This document shows, one piece after another, positions 1 through 10,171 of a stretch of 64,000 nt of DNA. The notes below the pieces were generated by a model, which made no database searches, was not told the origin of the DNA, and saw only the letters and a program-made list of their open reading frames with translations. Position 1 is the first letter of the stretch, and each line of letters starts with the position of its first letter. Origin of the DNA: Fallopia convolvulus (taxonomy: Eukaryota; Streptophyta; Magnoliopsida; Caryophyllales; Polygonaceae); contig OZ024718.1 in the NCBI GenBank assembly GCA_964016875.1, positions 42,571,906-42,635,905 on the forward strand. The letters are read 5' to 3'. The position numbers and the translations under genes are program-made.

Positions 1-2309
1 CTCGGTCTTCCATATGAAACCATAGATTGTTGCCCAAAGTCTTGTTTGATATATTGGTGTGCAGATGCAAAATACGCGACTTGCAAGATATGTGAATATC
101 CTAAATGGAGGCAAGGCAAGACGAAGCTCATTCCCTATTCTTGTATGTTTACTTGCCAATAACTCAACTGTTAAAGAGGTTATATGCATCGATGGTGAGT
201 GCCGAACACATGAGATAGCATGTAGAGGACGTACAAGATGGGGCGATGACACATCCGTCAAATGCAGAGGCATGGAGGCATTTCAATGCAGTGTGGGAAG
301 ATTTTGCAACAGAATACGAAATGTGAGACTAGGTTTGTGCACAAACAGTTTTAATTCGTTCAGGTCATCTGGGTGGCAATACTCATCCTGGCCTATGATT
401 CTAACACCCTACGACCTTCCGTTGTCAATGTGTATGCGAGACGAGGTTATGTTTCTGATAGTTATTGTGTCTAGACTGAAGAGCCCAAAGCAACAATTGG
501 ATGTCTACTTGTAGTCATTGATAGCCGAGTTCAAGAGTTTGTGGCGTAATGGGGTGTGCACATACGGTGTGTGGTGGAAGCAAAATTTTGTCATGTGTGC
601 AACTGTACTGTGGACTATTAGCGACTTCCTAGCATATTCCATGTTGTCGGGTATGTTGTTTTATGTTAAAAAATGGTTAATTATATTCATGCATATATGT
701 GCTTATTAAATATTTTGCGTTGACCCGATATATGTTTGTGTAGGATGGAGCACTTCTGGGAAATATGCTTGCCCTTATTGCATGGAGGTCATGGATGCAT
801 TTTATCTAACCCATGGACGCAAAATGTGTTGGTTCATTTGTTACAGGAGGTTTACAAAAGAAGAGCATCGCTTCTACAACAACATGACTGATTTCAAGAA
901 GGGTAAAAGGGAATGTCATAGTCCCCTAGTACTCCATGACGAATACGAGATATGAGACCAGATTGACAGTATGGGGTTGATGAAGATAACTGAACTGGGA
1001 GCCGAGGAGCACAATGCTGCAGTGCGTAGAGGTTTGGGTTGAAAGAAGAAAAGCATTTTCTAGGACCTACCTTATTGGGCAAGTTTGCGGGTAAGAGATA
1101 ATCTGGATGTAATGCACATTCAAAATGTCTTCGATAATGTATTTTTCACTATTCTCGATGTTTCGGGGAAGTCGAAAGACAACTGGTCGGCAAGAAAGGA
1201 TCTAAAGGATTTGTGCAAGTGACCGGAATTGGAACCCGATGAGGAGGAAAATAGGTACCCCAAGGCTTGCTATGCTCTAGATCGTCATGATAAGCAAGTG
1301 CTTCTTTAGTAGTTGAAATCCATAAAATTCTCGAATGGCTATGTTTCCAACTTCAGCCATTGCATTGACTTGCATAAGCTTAGACTTTTTGGGATGAAGA
1401 GCCATATGTTCATGCAAAGGTTGTTGCATGTTGCTTTTTGAGCATTTCTTGAGGACAAAGTTTGGGAGTCCATTGCTCAACTAAGTGTGTTCTTCTGGGA
1501 CCTCGCGTGTTATGAGCTTAAGTCTAAAGTAGTTATGAATTTGCACAAGGAAATACCATTAATATTGTGCAAGTTGGAGCGTATCTCCCCCCGGGTTCTT
1601 TGATTCAATGGAGCACTTGCCTATTCACCTGCCAAGGGAAGCTTTAATTTTTGGCCCTGTCCAAATATAGATGGATGTATCCATATGAAAGGTATGTAAA
1701 ATTTGGATTTATCTCACTTTTATAAAACAAGCTTGTATTTTTGATTTGCAGGTTCCTAAAAAGTTGAAGGGTACTATTGGTAATAAAGCTCGCGTTGAGG
1801 GCTCAATTTGCTTCCTATCTCATTCAAGAGACGTTTGCCTTTTGCTCATATTATTTTAATTCGCATGTCGCGATTAATCAAATGGATGTCGCCCGCAACG
1901 TAAGTTGTACACTTCCAACTGGTCAGACCTTGGGTAGAGCAAGTGGTCGTGTGCTTACAGAGGTTGAATACCATTTGATGCAAACTTACATACTCATGAA
2001 CTGCAAAGAAGTGGAGTCCTATATTGAGTAAGTTTCTATAATGTCCATTGATATGTTGAATTGACTAAATTCAATTAATATACGTGATTCAATTATTCTT
2101 TGATAGATATTATTTGACAAACTTTGTACACCCGTCAAATCCAACAATAAATGAAGCTGAAGAGCAAAAGATTTTGGAAAGTCACTTTTGCCTCTGGTTC
2201 TACTCCCATGTAAGGATTCATTCATTTACATAATGAGCAATTATCGATTCCACACTAAGACACATGCGTCAACAAGGGCAACTGACAATAGTAGAGTTTG
2301 TTTTCTAGG
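1..2309 (+). pseudogene. CACTA (En/Spm) TNP2-like transposase, 5' truncated by window edge, decayed
   Basis: Transposase of a CACTA DNA transposon, which would bind the element ends and catalyse excision and insertion. Readable family blocks in order are: a CPKSC-type N-terminal segment (about 25-110), NVRLGLC...SSWPMILTPYDLP (about 325-420), LDVYL then SLIAEFKSLW (500-550), STSGKYACPYCM (about 747-782), LDVMHI (1105-1122), GMKSHMFMQ (about 1393-1420), RWMYPYER (about 1670-1692), LKKLKGTIGNKARVEGSI (1754 on) and NYRFHTK (2236-2260). Introns with GT-AG ends fit at 651-743, 1692-1751 and 2028-2106; each restores the expected reading. The copy is dead: a TAG at 512-514, further stops near 952, 1040, 1220 and 1310, and a frameshift near 1795. 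Similarity to the family stops at about 2310, where other sequence begins. The domain blocks are seen in translation; the family name is established knowledge. Confidence 0.85.
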
Positions 2310-2790
2310 ACAAAGCTTCGACACTGACGAGGAGGCCATTGCTCGTGCTACCACTTCAGTTATTTTGAGAGCCGGGCTACAGATCACTCGGCACGTCAAG
2401 CCACACATCGCCATGTGCTCAGTAGTGACATTATGTGATGGATCATCATAGGCGCGCCTTGCTTGTGGTGCGCCTGTTCTCGGCCTAGCTGGGGCTTATC
2501 GATGCCTATGTATTTTATTTATTTATTTGCATGACTTGACATTATTTATGTTATTGTTATTTTATTTTATTTATTGGGTGTGTATCTCGGTTTGCATATC
2601 GAGATTAGTCCAATTTGCTTTCTAAGTAAGGAGCTTTCTCTATAAAAGCCTCTTTACTAATCTTGTAAAACTAGTTTTGGATTAATTGGCAATAGAGATT
2701 ACTCTTTCCTTTAGTCCCTTACTCCCTTGATTTCTATTCTCTGTTCTACGTCTCTCTCTCTTGCATCCTTTCAATCAAACACATTAACCC
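2310..2790 (+). repeat. LTR-like or promoter-like fragment joined to the CACTA copy
   Basis: Transposase similarity ends near 2310. What follows looks like a plant LTR or promoter: an AT-rich block, a TATA-type box (CTATAAAAG, about 2640), a pyrimidine-rich leader (about 2700-2770) and then the G+C-richer 2790-2950 segment ending in a GTAAGT donor at 2956. It could be the remnant of a solo LTR, or the promoter and leader of the second CACTA gene. No matching second LTR or target duplication was found, so the call is weak. Confidence 0.3.
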
Positions 2791-2984
2791 TAACCTGGTC
2801 CAACACCGGCTCAGCCGAGTCCTTTGCTCAGCCCTTGTACTCGGAGTTCTTTTACGCTGAATTTGATCGAGGACTTTGAGAGACTTGCAAGATTCGATCC
2901 CGGGGTGCTATCACCTCGCCACCACCACCTCAACACTTCACCAATCCGACATTAAGGTAAGTCCCAAAAATCTGATTTTAGGGT

Positions 2985-3350
2985 TTAATTGTTGATTGAA
3001 ATTGTTGATTTATGCTTTTGTTAGAACTGTTGATTGAAATTTGGGATAGAATTTTTAGAATTGTTGATTTATGTTGTTGTTAGAATTGTTAATTGAAATT
3101 TGGGAACTGTTAGAATTGTTGAATTATTAATTTATGTTGAATTTGGGATAATTTGGATTGAATTTGGTTTATGTTGAATTGGTTTTATTGAATTTGGGAT
3201 AGAATTATTTGAATTGTTGATTTATGTTGTTGTTAGAATTGTTGATCGAAATTTGGGAATTGTTAGAATTGTTGAATTGTTGATTTATGTTGAACTTGGG
3301 ATAATTTGGATTGAATTTGGTTCAAGTTGAATTTATATATTTTTATGATA
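2985..3350. repeat. Degenerate tandem repeat, period about 153 bp
   Basis: A TTG-rich tract repeats the phrase GAATTGTTGATTTATGTTG at 3058 and again at 3211, with matching text around each copy. The spacing gives a period of about 153 bp and at least two imperfect units, plus shorter internal echoes of TTGAATTTGGGATA. It follows a GTAAGT splice donor at 2956, so it may be intron sequence of the second CACTA gene. Confidence 0.6.
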
Positions 3351-3528
3351 GAAATTTGGTTGAATTTATATAATTTTAGGAAAAACTTTGGTTGAATTTG
3401 TGTTTATGTTGTTGATTTTTAGAGTGTAGTTTAGGATAATAATTTTAGGGAAAACGTGTAGTTGAATTTGTGTTTTTGTTGTTGTAAAAAATGTAGTTTA
3501 GTATAATAATTTTTCAAATGGTTGTTGG

Positions 3529-3529
<1 letters not shown>

Positions 3530-3592
<63 letters not shown>
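3530..3592. repeat. Compound (TA)n(GA)n microsatellite
   Basis: About 31 bases of alternating TA followed directly by 32 bases of alternating AG. Open frames crossing it on both strands are low-complexity artefacts. Confidence 0.97.
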
Positions 3593-3595
<3 letters not shown>

Positions 3596-3596
<1 letters not shown>

Positions 3597-4734
3597 TGGC
3601 CTCATGTAGAGAATTATGTGCGCCTCGTCCGGACGAGGCGACACCATCCGATACTACACCGACATCCAACACAGCACGGTCTTCCGAGGCGACACTGTCG
3701 GATGCGGCAACCTTGTCTAGGGATGACAGACTCCACATCCCCAGTGTAGAGGAGATGATTGTTGGCCCCTACCGAGGAGGGATTGGAGGGAGAGGAGTCC
3801 GTCGTCCCCATGGACGAGCATTTGCCTCGTGGTCGATCTCAAGGACTCGACCCCAATAGGATATAGGATTTGAGCATTGTGGCGGAGAGGTACGTAGGAA
3901 AACAACTTTTATAACTTTTGTTATTTAAAATTTTGTATTTATTAAATATATATTATAACACATTTTTTTGAGATTTCGGAGTTCAAATCTGCGAATAACG
4001 AATCGAAGACTCGCTGGTTTGCTACTTAGAGAGTAACTTTTAATTAATTCGCATTTAATTTTACAAATTTTGGATTTATTTACTAATATTGTTATTTATT
4101 TTTTCGGATTTAGATACACTTTCGATGGGACGACTCCCAACCCGACATGGACCATATTAGACCGTCCAGAAAATGAGTGAGAAATAGGCCAAGATCCGAT
4201 ACGATGACATGGTCGGGAAGTGTCATAACGCGGGGAAGAAGCCTGAGTGGATCGAGTTAGCCGTTTCAAACCTTTGGGTGGTGCATTACAACACGCCCGA
4301 ATTTAAGGCGTAGTCCGCGTTTCAGAAGGTGAATCGGTCGGTAAATCCTGCCAACCACAACAACGGTTAGAGGTCCCACCTCAAGACCATGCGTTTATTT
4401 GCATGTTTTTTTAATTTATTATTTTTGTACTTATAGTAATTTATTTTTTTATAGTTATTAACAATTTTGTTTTATTTCGTAGCAACAACGTCGCGTTCGC
4501 CAAATTATGCTTCTCGAGCTTCTAATCGAGACACACACAGGGCCCGCACCGGCATTTTATAGACCAATGGTCCGCCGATGTCGATGTAAGTACCGACCTT
4601 TATTTAATTATATTATATATTCTTATGTATTATTTAATGTTGCTATTTTTATTTATGTTGTTTGCGTCTTTTCATTAGGTGCGGTTCCAGGAGATCCTTA
4701 CCCAGTGGTCATTAAAAATTTTGGCTATCAGTGA
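3596..4734 (+). pseudogene. CACTA second ORF (plant Ptta/En/Spm-type transposase-associated protein), decayed
   Basis: Second gene of the CACTA element, probably the TNPA-like or 'plant transposase Ptta/En/Spm' class that binds subterminal repeats. An 87-codon open N-terminal part runs 3596-3859. The diagnostic block lies at about 4195-4350 and reads IRYDDMVGKCHNAGKKPEWI, then LWVVHYNTPEF and FQKVNRSVNPA, with in-frame stops in between. A further piece with LLIETHT lies at about 4510-4530, followed by a GTAAGT donor near 4587 and an acceptor near 4678. The order after TNP2 and before the element terminus is the normal CACTA order. Several stops and a frameshift make it non-functional. Confidence 0.7.
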
Positions 4735-4887
4735 CCATGTGTTCGCCGAGATTGAATGGTCGCTAATATCAATGACCAAGTGGTCGCTGATCGAGCTTTT
4801 AGCGACCATATTATAGTCGCTAAATCATTTTAGCGATCATATTTTGCATTTAGCGACCAGTTTTCTAAACCTGCCTTTTTTGTAGTG
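4735..4887 (+). repeat. CACTA 3' subterminal repeats and terminal inverted repeat
   Basis: The segment is packed with the motif GCGACCA or its complement TGGTCGC (about 4755-4860), typical of CACTA subterminal binding sites. It ends in TTTTTTGTAGTG, the complement of CACTACAAAAAA, the signature CACTA terminus, with the last base at 4887. The next three bases, ATA, are one side of the expected 3-bp target duplication; the 5' end lies outside the window. Confidence 0.85.
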
Positions 4888-5831
4888 ATACTTATTTAAA
4901 TTTATATTCCTAAAGTTACAAATAATTTATTTTATTTCGTAGCAATAACAAACGGATTGACTAATATTGTCTCTTGAACTGCTCATTGAGACACACCTGC
5001 AAGACCCATATCGGCATTTTATAGACCAGCGGTCCACTAATATCATTGTATGAACCAGCCTTCCTTTAATTAATTTAACAATATTTATATATTCTTAGTA
5101 TTATTTTCGATGTTAAATTAGCTTAGGTTTCTCACGTTTTTTGTTAAGGCACGTTCTTGGGAGATACTTGGCCAGAGGTTGTGATGCATATCTAGAGGTC
5201 GTCGGGAGCTCGAACCAGGAGGTGCTGTTTTCGGGCTCGACAACTCCACGTCGGATTACTACGACGATCAAATGAGAGCACCGCATAGATAGGATCCTCG
5301 GATAATGTAGATGGAGTAGGAGAATGCCTTCTTGCGTGCTGAAGTGGCGGAACAACGCATCAAGTCCAAATTGATCTCTTGTAGAAGTTTATGGAGGACA
5401 TGCGGTGAAACCAAACGTCGTCACCTGCGTTCCGAGCGCTCGATTCCAACATTGTGGGTGGAACAATTTAGTTTAGTTTTTTAATTTTTTTCTATAAAAA
5501 TTTTTTTAAATATTTGAATTAATTATATTTTTAAATTTTTTTAAATATTTATTAATTTTTTAAATATATAAATAATTAAATTTAAAATACAATTTTTTTT
5601 AAAAAAAAATATGGCCTATTTATCGTCCACGTGGTCACTATATTCAACAGTGTCTCGTGCGCTAATTCTCGGTTAACGGCCAAAGTCGTTCACCTATGTT
5701 AGATATTTAGCGACCACTTGGTCACTAAATCCGGTCTCGAAATGGCAACCGCATGGTCGCTAATTAGCAACCTTGTGTGGTCACGAATTCTGGCCCGCGA
5801 TTTGACGACCACATGGTCGCCATTGTATGTG
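4888..5831 (+). pseudogene. Second CACTA copy: 3' part of ORF2 plus subterminal repeats, truncated
   Basis: Directly after the first element's terminus, 4920-5175 repeats the content of 4475-4700: a Leu-Glu-Leu-Leu-Ile-Glu-Thr-His exon, 'GGCATTTTATAGACCA', a splice donor, an AT-rich intron and an exon with TTGGGAGAT or CAGGAGAT. It then continues further, with a C-terminal exon rich in Glu/Arg (about 5150-5460), an AT tract (5460-5615), and a second field of GCGACCAC/TGGTCGC subterminal repeats (about 5620-5826). No CACTA terminus is seen; the copy is cut at 5831 by the Gypsy LTR. The simplest reading is that the first CACTA inserted into ORF2 of this one. Confidence 0.7.
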
Positions 5832-6684
5832 TGAAGCGAATCCGTCTCCGAAAGGATGCGATTACGCGCCTGATCTTGTCTTGATTACGTATTGGGTCTC
5901 AAAGTGCGATGTTGAAGCAGTTTATGATTGAACGAGAGGTTCTTTTAGGGGAATTTGAGATTGTTATAGAGATGATAATTGATTTAATCAAGGGACAGTC
6001 AATCTAGAGGGAAGAGATGGAGAGAAATTGAAGCACCACCGAGAATAGAAGGAGCAAGGCTTCAACTTGTAAACTCGTAATTAAATTAATGTGTAACCTA
6101 ACTATGGAGGCAGAGATCCACTTATATCGAAGGCGTCCAAAACGAGGGTTAAAAGTAGAAACAAGGTGGCAAACTAGGGCTAAATTCAATCTAGGCCCGA
6201 CATCCAACTTAGCCCATAAACGGGTTACTAAAACTAGCTAAAACCATAATAGAAATGTTTAACATGGAATGAAATATTAAAATAGGCAATAAAATCTAGA
6301 TGTCGTGACCAAGAGGTTGAGATTGTCGAGACCAAGGCACGACAAGACTGTCACGTCGCGCGTACAATGTTGGATGCGCTAGCGCACACGGAGGGGTCTT
6401 GGCACGCTGGGGCGTTGCGGCTGGCGAGAACCTCATGTGCTGAGGCCCAGGCAAATGAGCGTCGAGGTTGGCATGGTAGGGCGTGTTGGATTTGTGGTGT
6501 CGATGGCGAGCATGCAAACTAATGATGGCTCGGGGACTGGCGTGCCATGTTTGGTGAAGGCACGAGTCAATAATGAGTGAGTGGCCGACGTGATGACATA
6601 GGCCCGACTGTGAGTGATGGGGCCATCGGTGCGGACGGACATGGCTTCTTCTTCTTGAGTGGCGTCCATGGCAGGGTCACATCA
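5832..6684 (-). repeat. 3' LTR of the Gypsy element
   Basis: 853 bp. It starts TGAAGCGAATCCG on the plus strand and ends TCACATCA, giving TG...CA when read on the element strand. Bases 5832-6598 align with 12787-13565; the last 86 bases have no partner in the other LTR. The outer part is next to the polypurine tract, which fixes the inner boundary. Confidence 0.85.
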
Positions 6685-6696
6685 CCCTCCCCCTTG
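6685..6696 (-). other. Polypurine tract of the Gypsy element
   Basis: On the element strand this reads TCAAGGGGGAGGG just before the LTR start TGATGTGACC. Such a tract primes plus-strand DNA synthesis and normally abuts the 3' LTR. Confidence 0.75.
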
Positions 6697-6699
6697 AGT

Positions 6700-7850
6700 G
6701 AGAAACGTCCCTGTTTCCTCATCTTGAAACGCGATCTCGATGTAGGGAGAGAGATTTGCAACGTTAACCTTGGAATGGACGATATACTTGCTTGGAAGAC
6801 CGATCTTGTAAGCGTTGTCCCCAATGCGCTTGATGACTCGGAAGGGACTATCGCCTCTCTGATGTAGCTTCGTCTTGCGGGCATTGGGAAACTTGTCCTT
6901 CTGAAGTTAAAGCCAAACTAATTCTCCAGGCTAGAAGACCATCTTACAACGCCCTTTGTTGTGTTATGCAGCATATTGGTCGGCGCGAGCTCGAGCTGGA
7001 TCTTGGTGCGCTCATGGAGGCGTCGCACAATCTTATCGCGGTTTTTCTCATCGATGTGCTCACCGTTGTTCAATGGGTGCGGTGTGGATTTCGCCCATAG
7101 ACGACGTCGAAGGGCGTCTTCTTCATTGCATAGGGAAAGGACCTGTTATAAGTAAACTCAACGATACATAATAATCCCTTCCACCGACGTGGGTTAGCTT
7201 TGAGCACTGTCCTTGCCCAAAGCCCGATTGGTCACTTCAGTTTGACCATCGGTTTGGGTTGATAAGCAGTAGAAAAGAGTAGTTGTGTACCTAGCTTCCC
7301 CTAAAGCATTCCCCAAAAGTAACTACAAAACTTAGTGTCCCTATCACTAACGACAGTTTTAGGAACACCGTGTAGGTTTACTACATGCTTAAAGAACAAA
7401 TTGGCAATTTCAGTCGCATTATTGTTCCCCTTACACACAATAAAGTGAGCCATCGTGGAGAAGCGGTCCACATAACGAAAAATAAAGTGTTTACCGCGCT
7501 GTGACATCGAAAGACCCATAATAAAATCCATGAAAAGATCTTTCGACGAGGCATCCGGGGTAGGCAGTGGAGTGTAGAGGTCGTATGGATTAGACCAGGC
7601 TTTGGCGGATTGGCACAACACATAACCCTTGCAATACTTGTTTACATATCGACCCATGTGTGGCATATAGAAATATTCAGAAAGTGTTGCTAAGGTCTTG
7701 GCTATGCCAAAATGGCCTCGAGCATCATGAGCTTCCTTGAGCAAAAGGTGCCTTACCGAAGAGGTCGGAATGCAAAGCTTCCTGCCCGATGGAGATACCC
7801 ATCGTCAAAGAAATATGACTCATAAACTCTAGTTGTTGCCAAGTTCTCCA
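6700..7850 (-). pseudogene. Gypsy integrase, decayed
   Basis: Integrase inserts the cDNA into the genome. A 147-codon open tract (7744-7301) holds the N-terminal zinc-binding region (EAHDARGHFG) and the catalytic core with FMDF near residue 73 and SDRD near residue 134. The third part, HPQTDGQTEV and the stretch ending FDVVYGRNPH, reads in other frames at about 7265-7060. A C-terminal domain (SPFRVIKRIGDNAYKI...ANLSPY) reads at about 6860-6725. The zinc finger has lost a Cys: the usual C-x-x-C reads GYVLC. Frameshifts near 7300, 7200 and 6880 disable it. Confidence 0.85.
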
Positions 7851-8480
7851 TGATAGGTTTAAAAAATGAATCATGCAAATATATGTCCTTGATCAAGGAA
7901 AACCCAAGCAACTTAGTTTCGAGGTGCGTTAAGAGAACATACCTTAGGGAGAGGGCATCAGCAATGACATTCTCCTTACCCTTTTTGTGGGCGATCACAT
8001 AACGAAATGTTTCCATAAACTCCACCCACCGAGCAGGGCATCAGTTTAGAGTCGTTTGACTCTTTAGATACGGTAAGGCCGCATGATCCGTATGAATTAC
8101 TAACTTGCTTGGCCATAGGTACGTTGCCATGTCCTTAAGACCCGAATCAATGCATAAAGTTCTTTATTGTAAGTTGGGTAGTTTAATATCATGCCATCCA
8201 ACTTCTCACTAAAGTAGGCAATGGGCCTTTATTCTTGAATGAGTACGCCGCCTACGCCATAGTTAAAGGCATCGCACTCGATGTCGAAATGCTTTGTAAA
8301 GTCTGGCAAACGTAGGACTGGGGCGCAACATAAGGCATCTTTCAAGGCCACAAAGGTGTCCTCGTGATACAACAACCATTTGATGGTGGTCACCTTCTTG
8401 GTCAAGTTGTGGAGTGGCCCGTCGATGGAACAGAAGTCCTTGACAAATCGCCTATAAAACTATGCAAGGCCTACGAAGGA
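7851..8480 (-). pseudogene. Gypsy RNase H domain, decayed
   Basis: RNase H removes the RNA template during reverse transcription. On the minus strand, FDIECDA and GVGGVLIQ followed by RPIAYFSEKLDGM read at about 8290-8180, YPTYNKELYAL at about 8180-8140, and the terminal block YVIAHKKGKENVIADALS at about 8000-7945, with a linker to integrase (LETKLLGF) down to about 7850. An in-frame stop follows VLIQE and a frameshift separates the middle and last blocks. The first catalytic Asp (ECDA) is present. Confidence 0.8.
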
Positions 8481-9260
8481 TCAAACCATCGTCGACGTCG
8501 TGGGGGCAGGCCACATTTGGATGGCATAGATCTTATCGCCAACCACTTTTAGCCCATCCTTGGACACGACGAACCCAAGAAAATTTGTCGTTTGTTTACA
8601 AAACGAACATTTAGCAAAGTTTACATGTAAAGAGTTCTTGCAAAGGCAATCTAACACCAGCCTAAGGTGCCTCACATGATCGTCTAAGTTCCTAGAATAA
8701 ATCAAAATATCATCAAAATACACGACGAAAACTTTCCTATAAAACTATGCAAAAAAAATTCATTAAACGCATGAAAGTAGAAGGGGCATTCATGAGGTCA
8801 AAGGGCGTCACGAACCAATCATAGAGACTGTGCTTGGTCTTGAAGGTCGTCTTCCATTTGTCGCCCTCTTGCATTTGGATTTGATGGTAGCCGCTTCTTA
8901 AGTCAATCTTGGAAAATAGCTCGGCTCTATGCAACTCGTCTAACATGTCATCAAGCGCGAGGAATTTGATGTCGGTACATCACGATGATTTGGTTGAATG
9001 CACGAAAATCTACGCACATCCTCCAAGTCTCATCTTTGTTAGGCACCAAGATGACCGGCACGACACACGGGCTAAGGGTCTCTCGAACGAACCCCTTTTC
9101 CAAAAGCTTTTGGACTTAGTGTTGCAATTCTTGAGTCTCCTTAGGTGACACCCTATAAATAGCCCAGTTTGGGAGTGAGGCGCCGGAATGAAGTCAATCA
9201 TATGCTCAGTCATGAGGATAGGCGGCAAGCCCTTGGGAAGCTCTCGGACATGATGTCCTA
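8481..9260 (-). pseudogene. Gypsy reverse transcriptase, decayed
   Basis: RT copies element RNA into DNA. Blocks in order on the minus strand: KGLPPILMTEHMIDF (about 9240-9195), KGFVRETLSPCVVPVILV and TWRMCVDFRAFN (about 9110-8970), then two open tracts, 8946-8737 with FSKIDLRSGYHQI and NAPSTFMRLMN, and 8723-8481 with YFDDILIYSRN, the catalytic Asp pair, and FLGFVVSKDGLKV. Frame changes near 9000, 8950 and 8730 and stops in between destroy the ORF. The YFDD box itself is intact. Confidence 0.88.
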
Positions 9261-9779
9261 AAACTCCTACAACAAATCCAAAATACAATCGGGAAAAGAC
9301 CGATCTAACACTGGAAAAACGGAAAGTATAGGACTCAAAATGAAGCAAGGAAAACTTCCTTGAAGTGCACGAGACACATCGCGACACCGTGCTACCAAGA
9401 GGTGCTACTCGCATGCATCAAGCAATGGTGACTCTTCGTTTTCAGCAATCCTCAAATTACAGGCCCTCTTTCACCATCTGTAGCTCCCTAAGTTTTAAGA
9501 CTTTTGGAACTAGAAGTGCTTGTAAATTCATCATGGTTTGCATTTGGGCCTATTTTTCCCGAAACTGCGCAGTCTAGCACGTTGTTTGGGACCGATAGAA
9601 TGTCCATTTTTGGGACCAGGGAATCCAAGAGTGCCGCCAAAGAGTGTAGGGAACGGATTTTGTCTCAATTGGCCTTGTTTCGGTGCGGTTTGCACCGACA
9701 CTGAGTCCCTAGTTCTTTGACATTGCCTTTCGGCCTTATCTTGCAATGCTTCACTAGGAGACATCAGTAAGAGAGTCCC

Positions 9780-10165
9780 ACGCTTACCATAGAAGTTGAA
9801 CATGTATGTGTTCAAAAATCCATCGTGAAGCACACGACGGTCATATTCTTATGGGAGCCCCAACAAGAGATGTGTGGCGTCCATGTTCGTGACATCGCAT
9901 AGAATTGTCACGATATAAGCCAATGGAAAAAGATTAAGAGAACTTGCCTTTTTACCTAGTAGTCGCCTTCATTTGATATCCATTGTAGCTTGAACGACGC
10001 CGATTGAGGAGTCGTAGGCAACTTGAAATGTGTGACCACTTTTGTCGACAAGAAATTGCTACTACTTCGCGAGTCAAAAATAACACTTAAGGAGACGTCA
10101 TTGACCAAACAACGAGTGTGGAAAATTTGTTCTCATTGATCGATCTTGACGGCCTCCATGACACT
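9780..10165 (-). pseudogene. Gypsy aspartic protease, active site altered
   Basis: The protease cleaves the gag-pol polyprotein. At about 10105-10030 the minus strand reads CLVNDVSLSVIFDSRSSSNF, where the active-site triad DSG of the family is DSR. Further down, MDATHLLLGLP (about 9885-9850) and HDGFLNTYMFNFYGK (about 9830-9785) are the usual C-terminal blocks, separated by a stop. Between 9780 and about 9260 lies the linker to RT with no open frame of note. Confidence 0.75.
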
Positions 10166-10171
10166 CAACGC

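Noticed and set aside
3522..3749. Open frames across the TA/GA microsatellite on both strands
   Set aside because: Composition is dictated by the dinucleotide repeat; no codon structure or domain.
6700..6960. Chromodomain at the end of the first Gypsy integrase
   Set aside because: The readable C-terminal part ends just before the polypurine tract and no chromodomain motif is visible.
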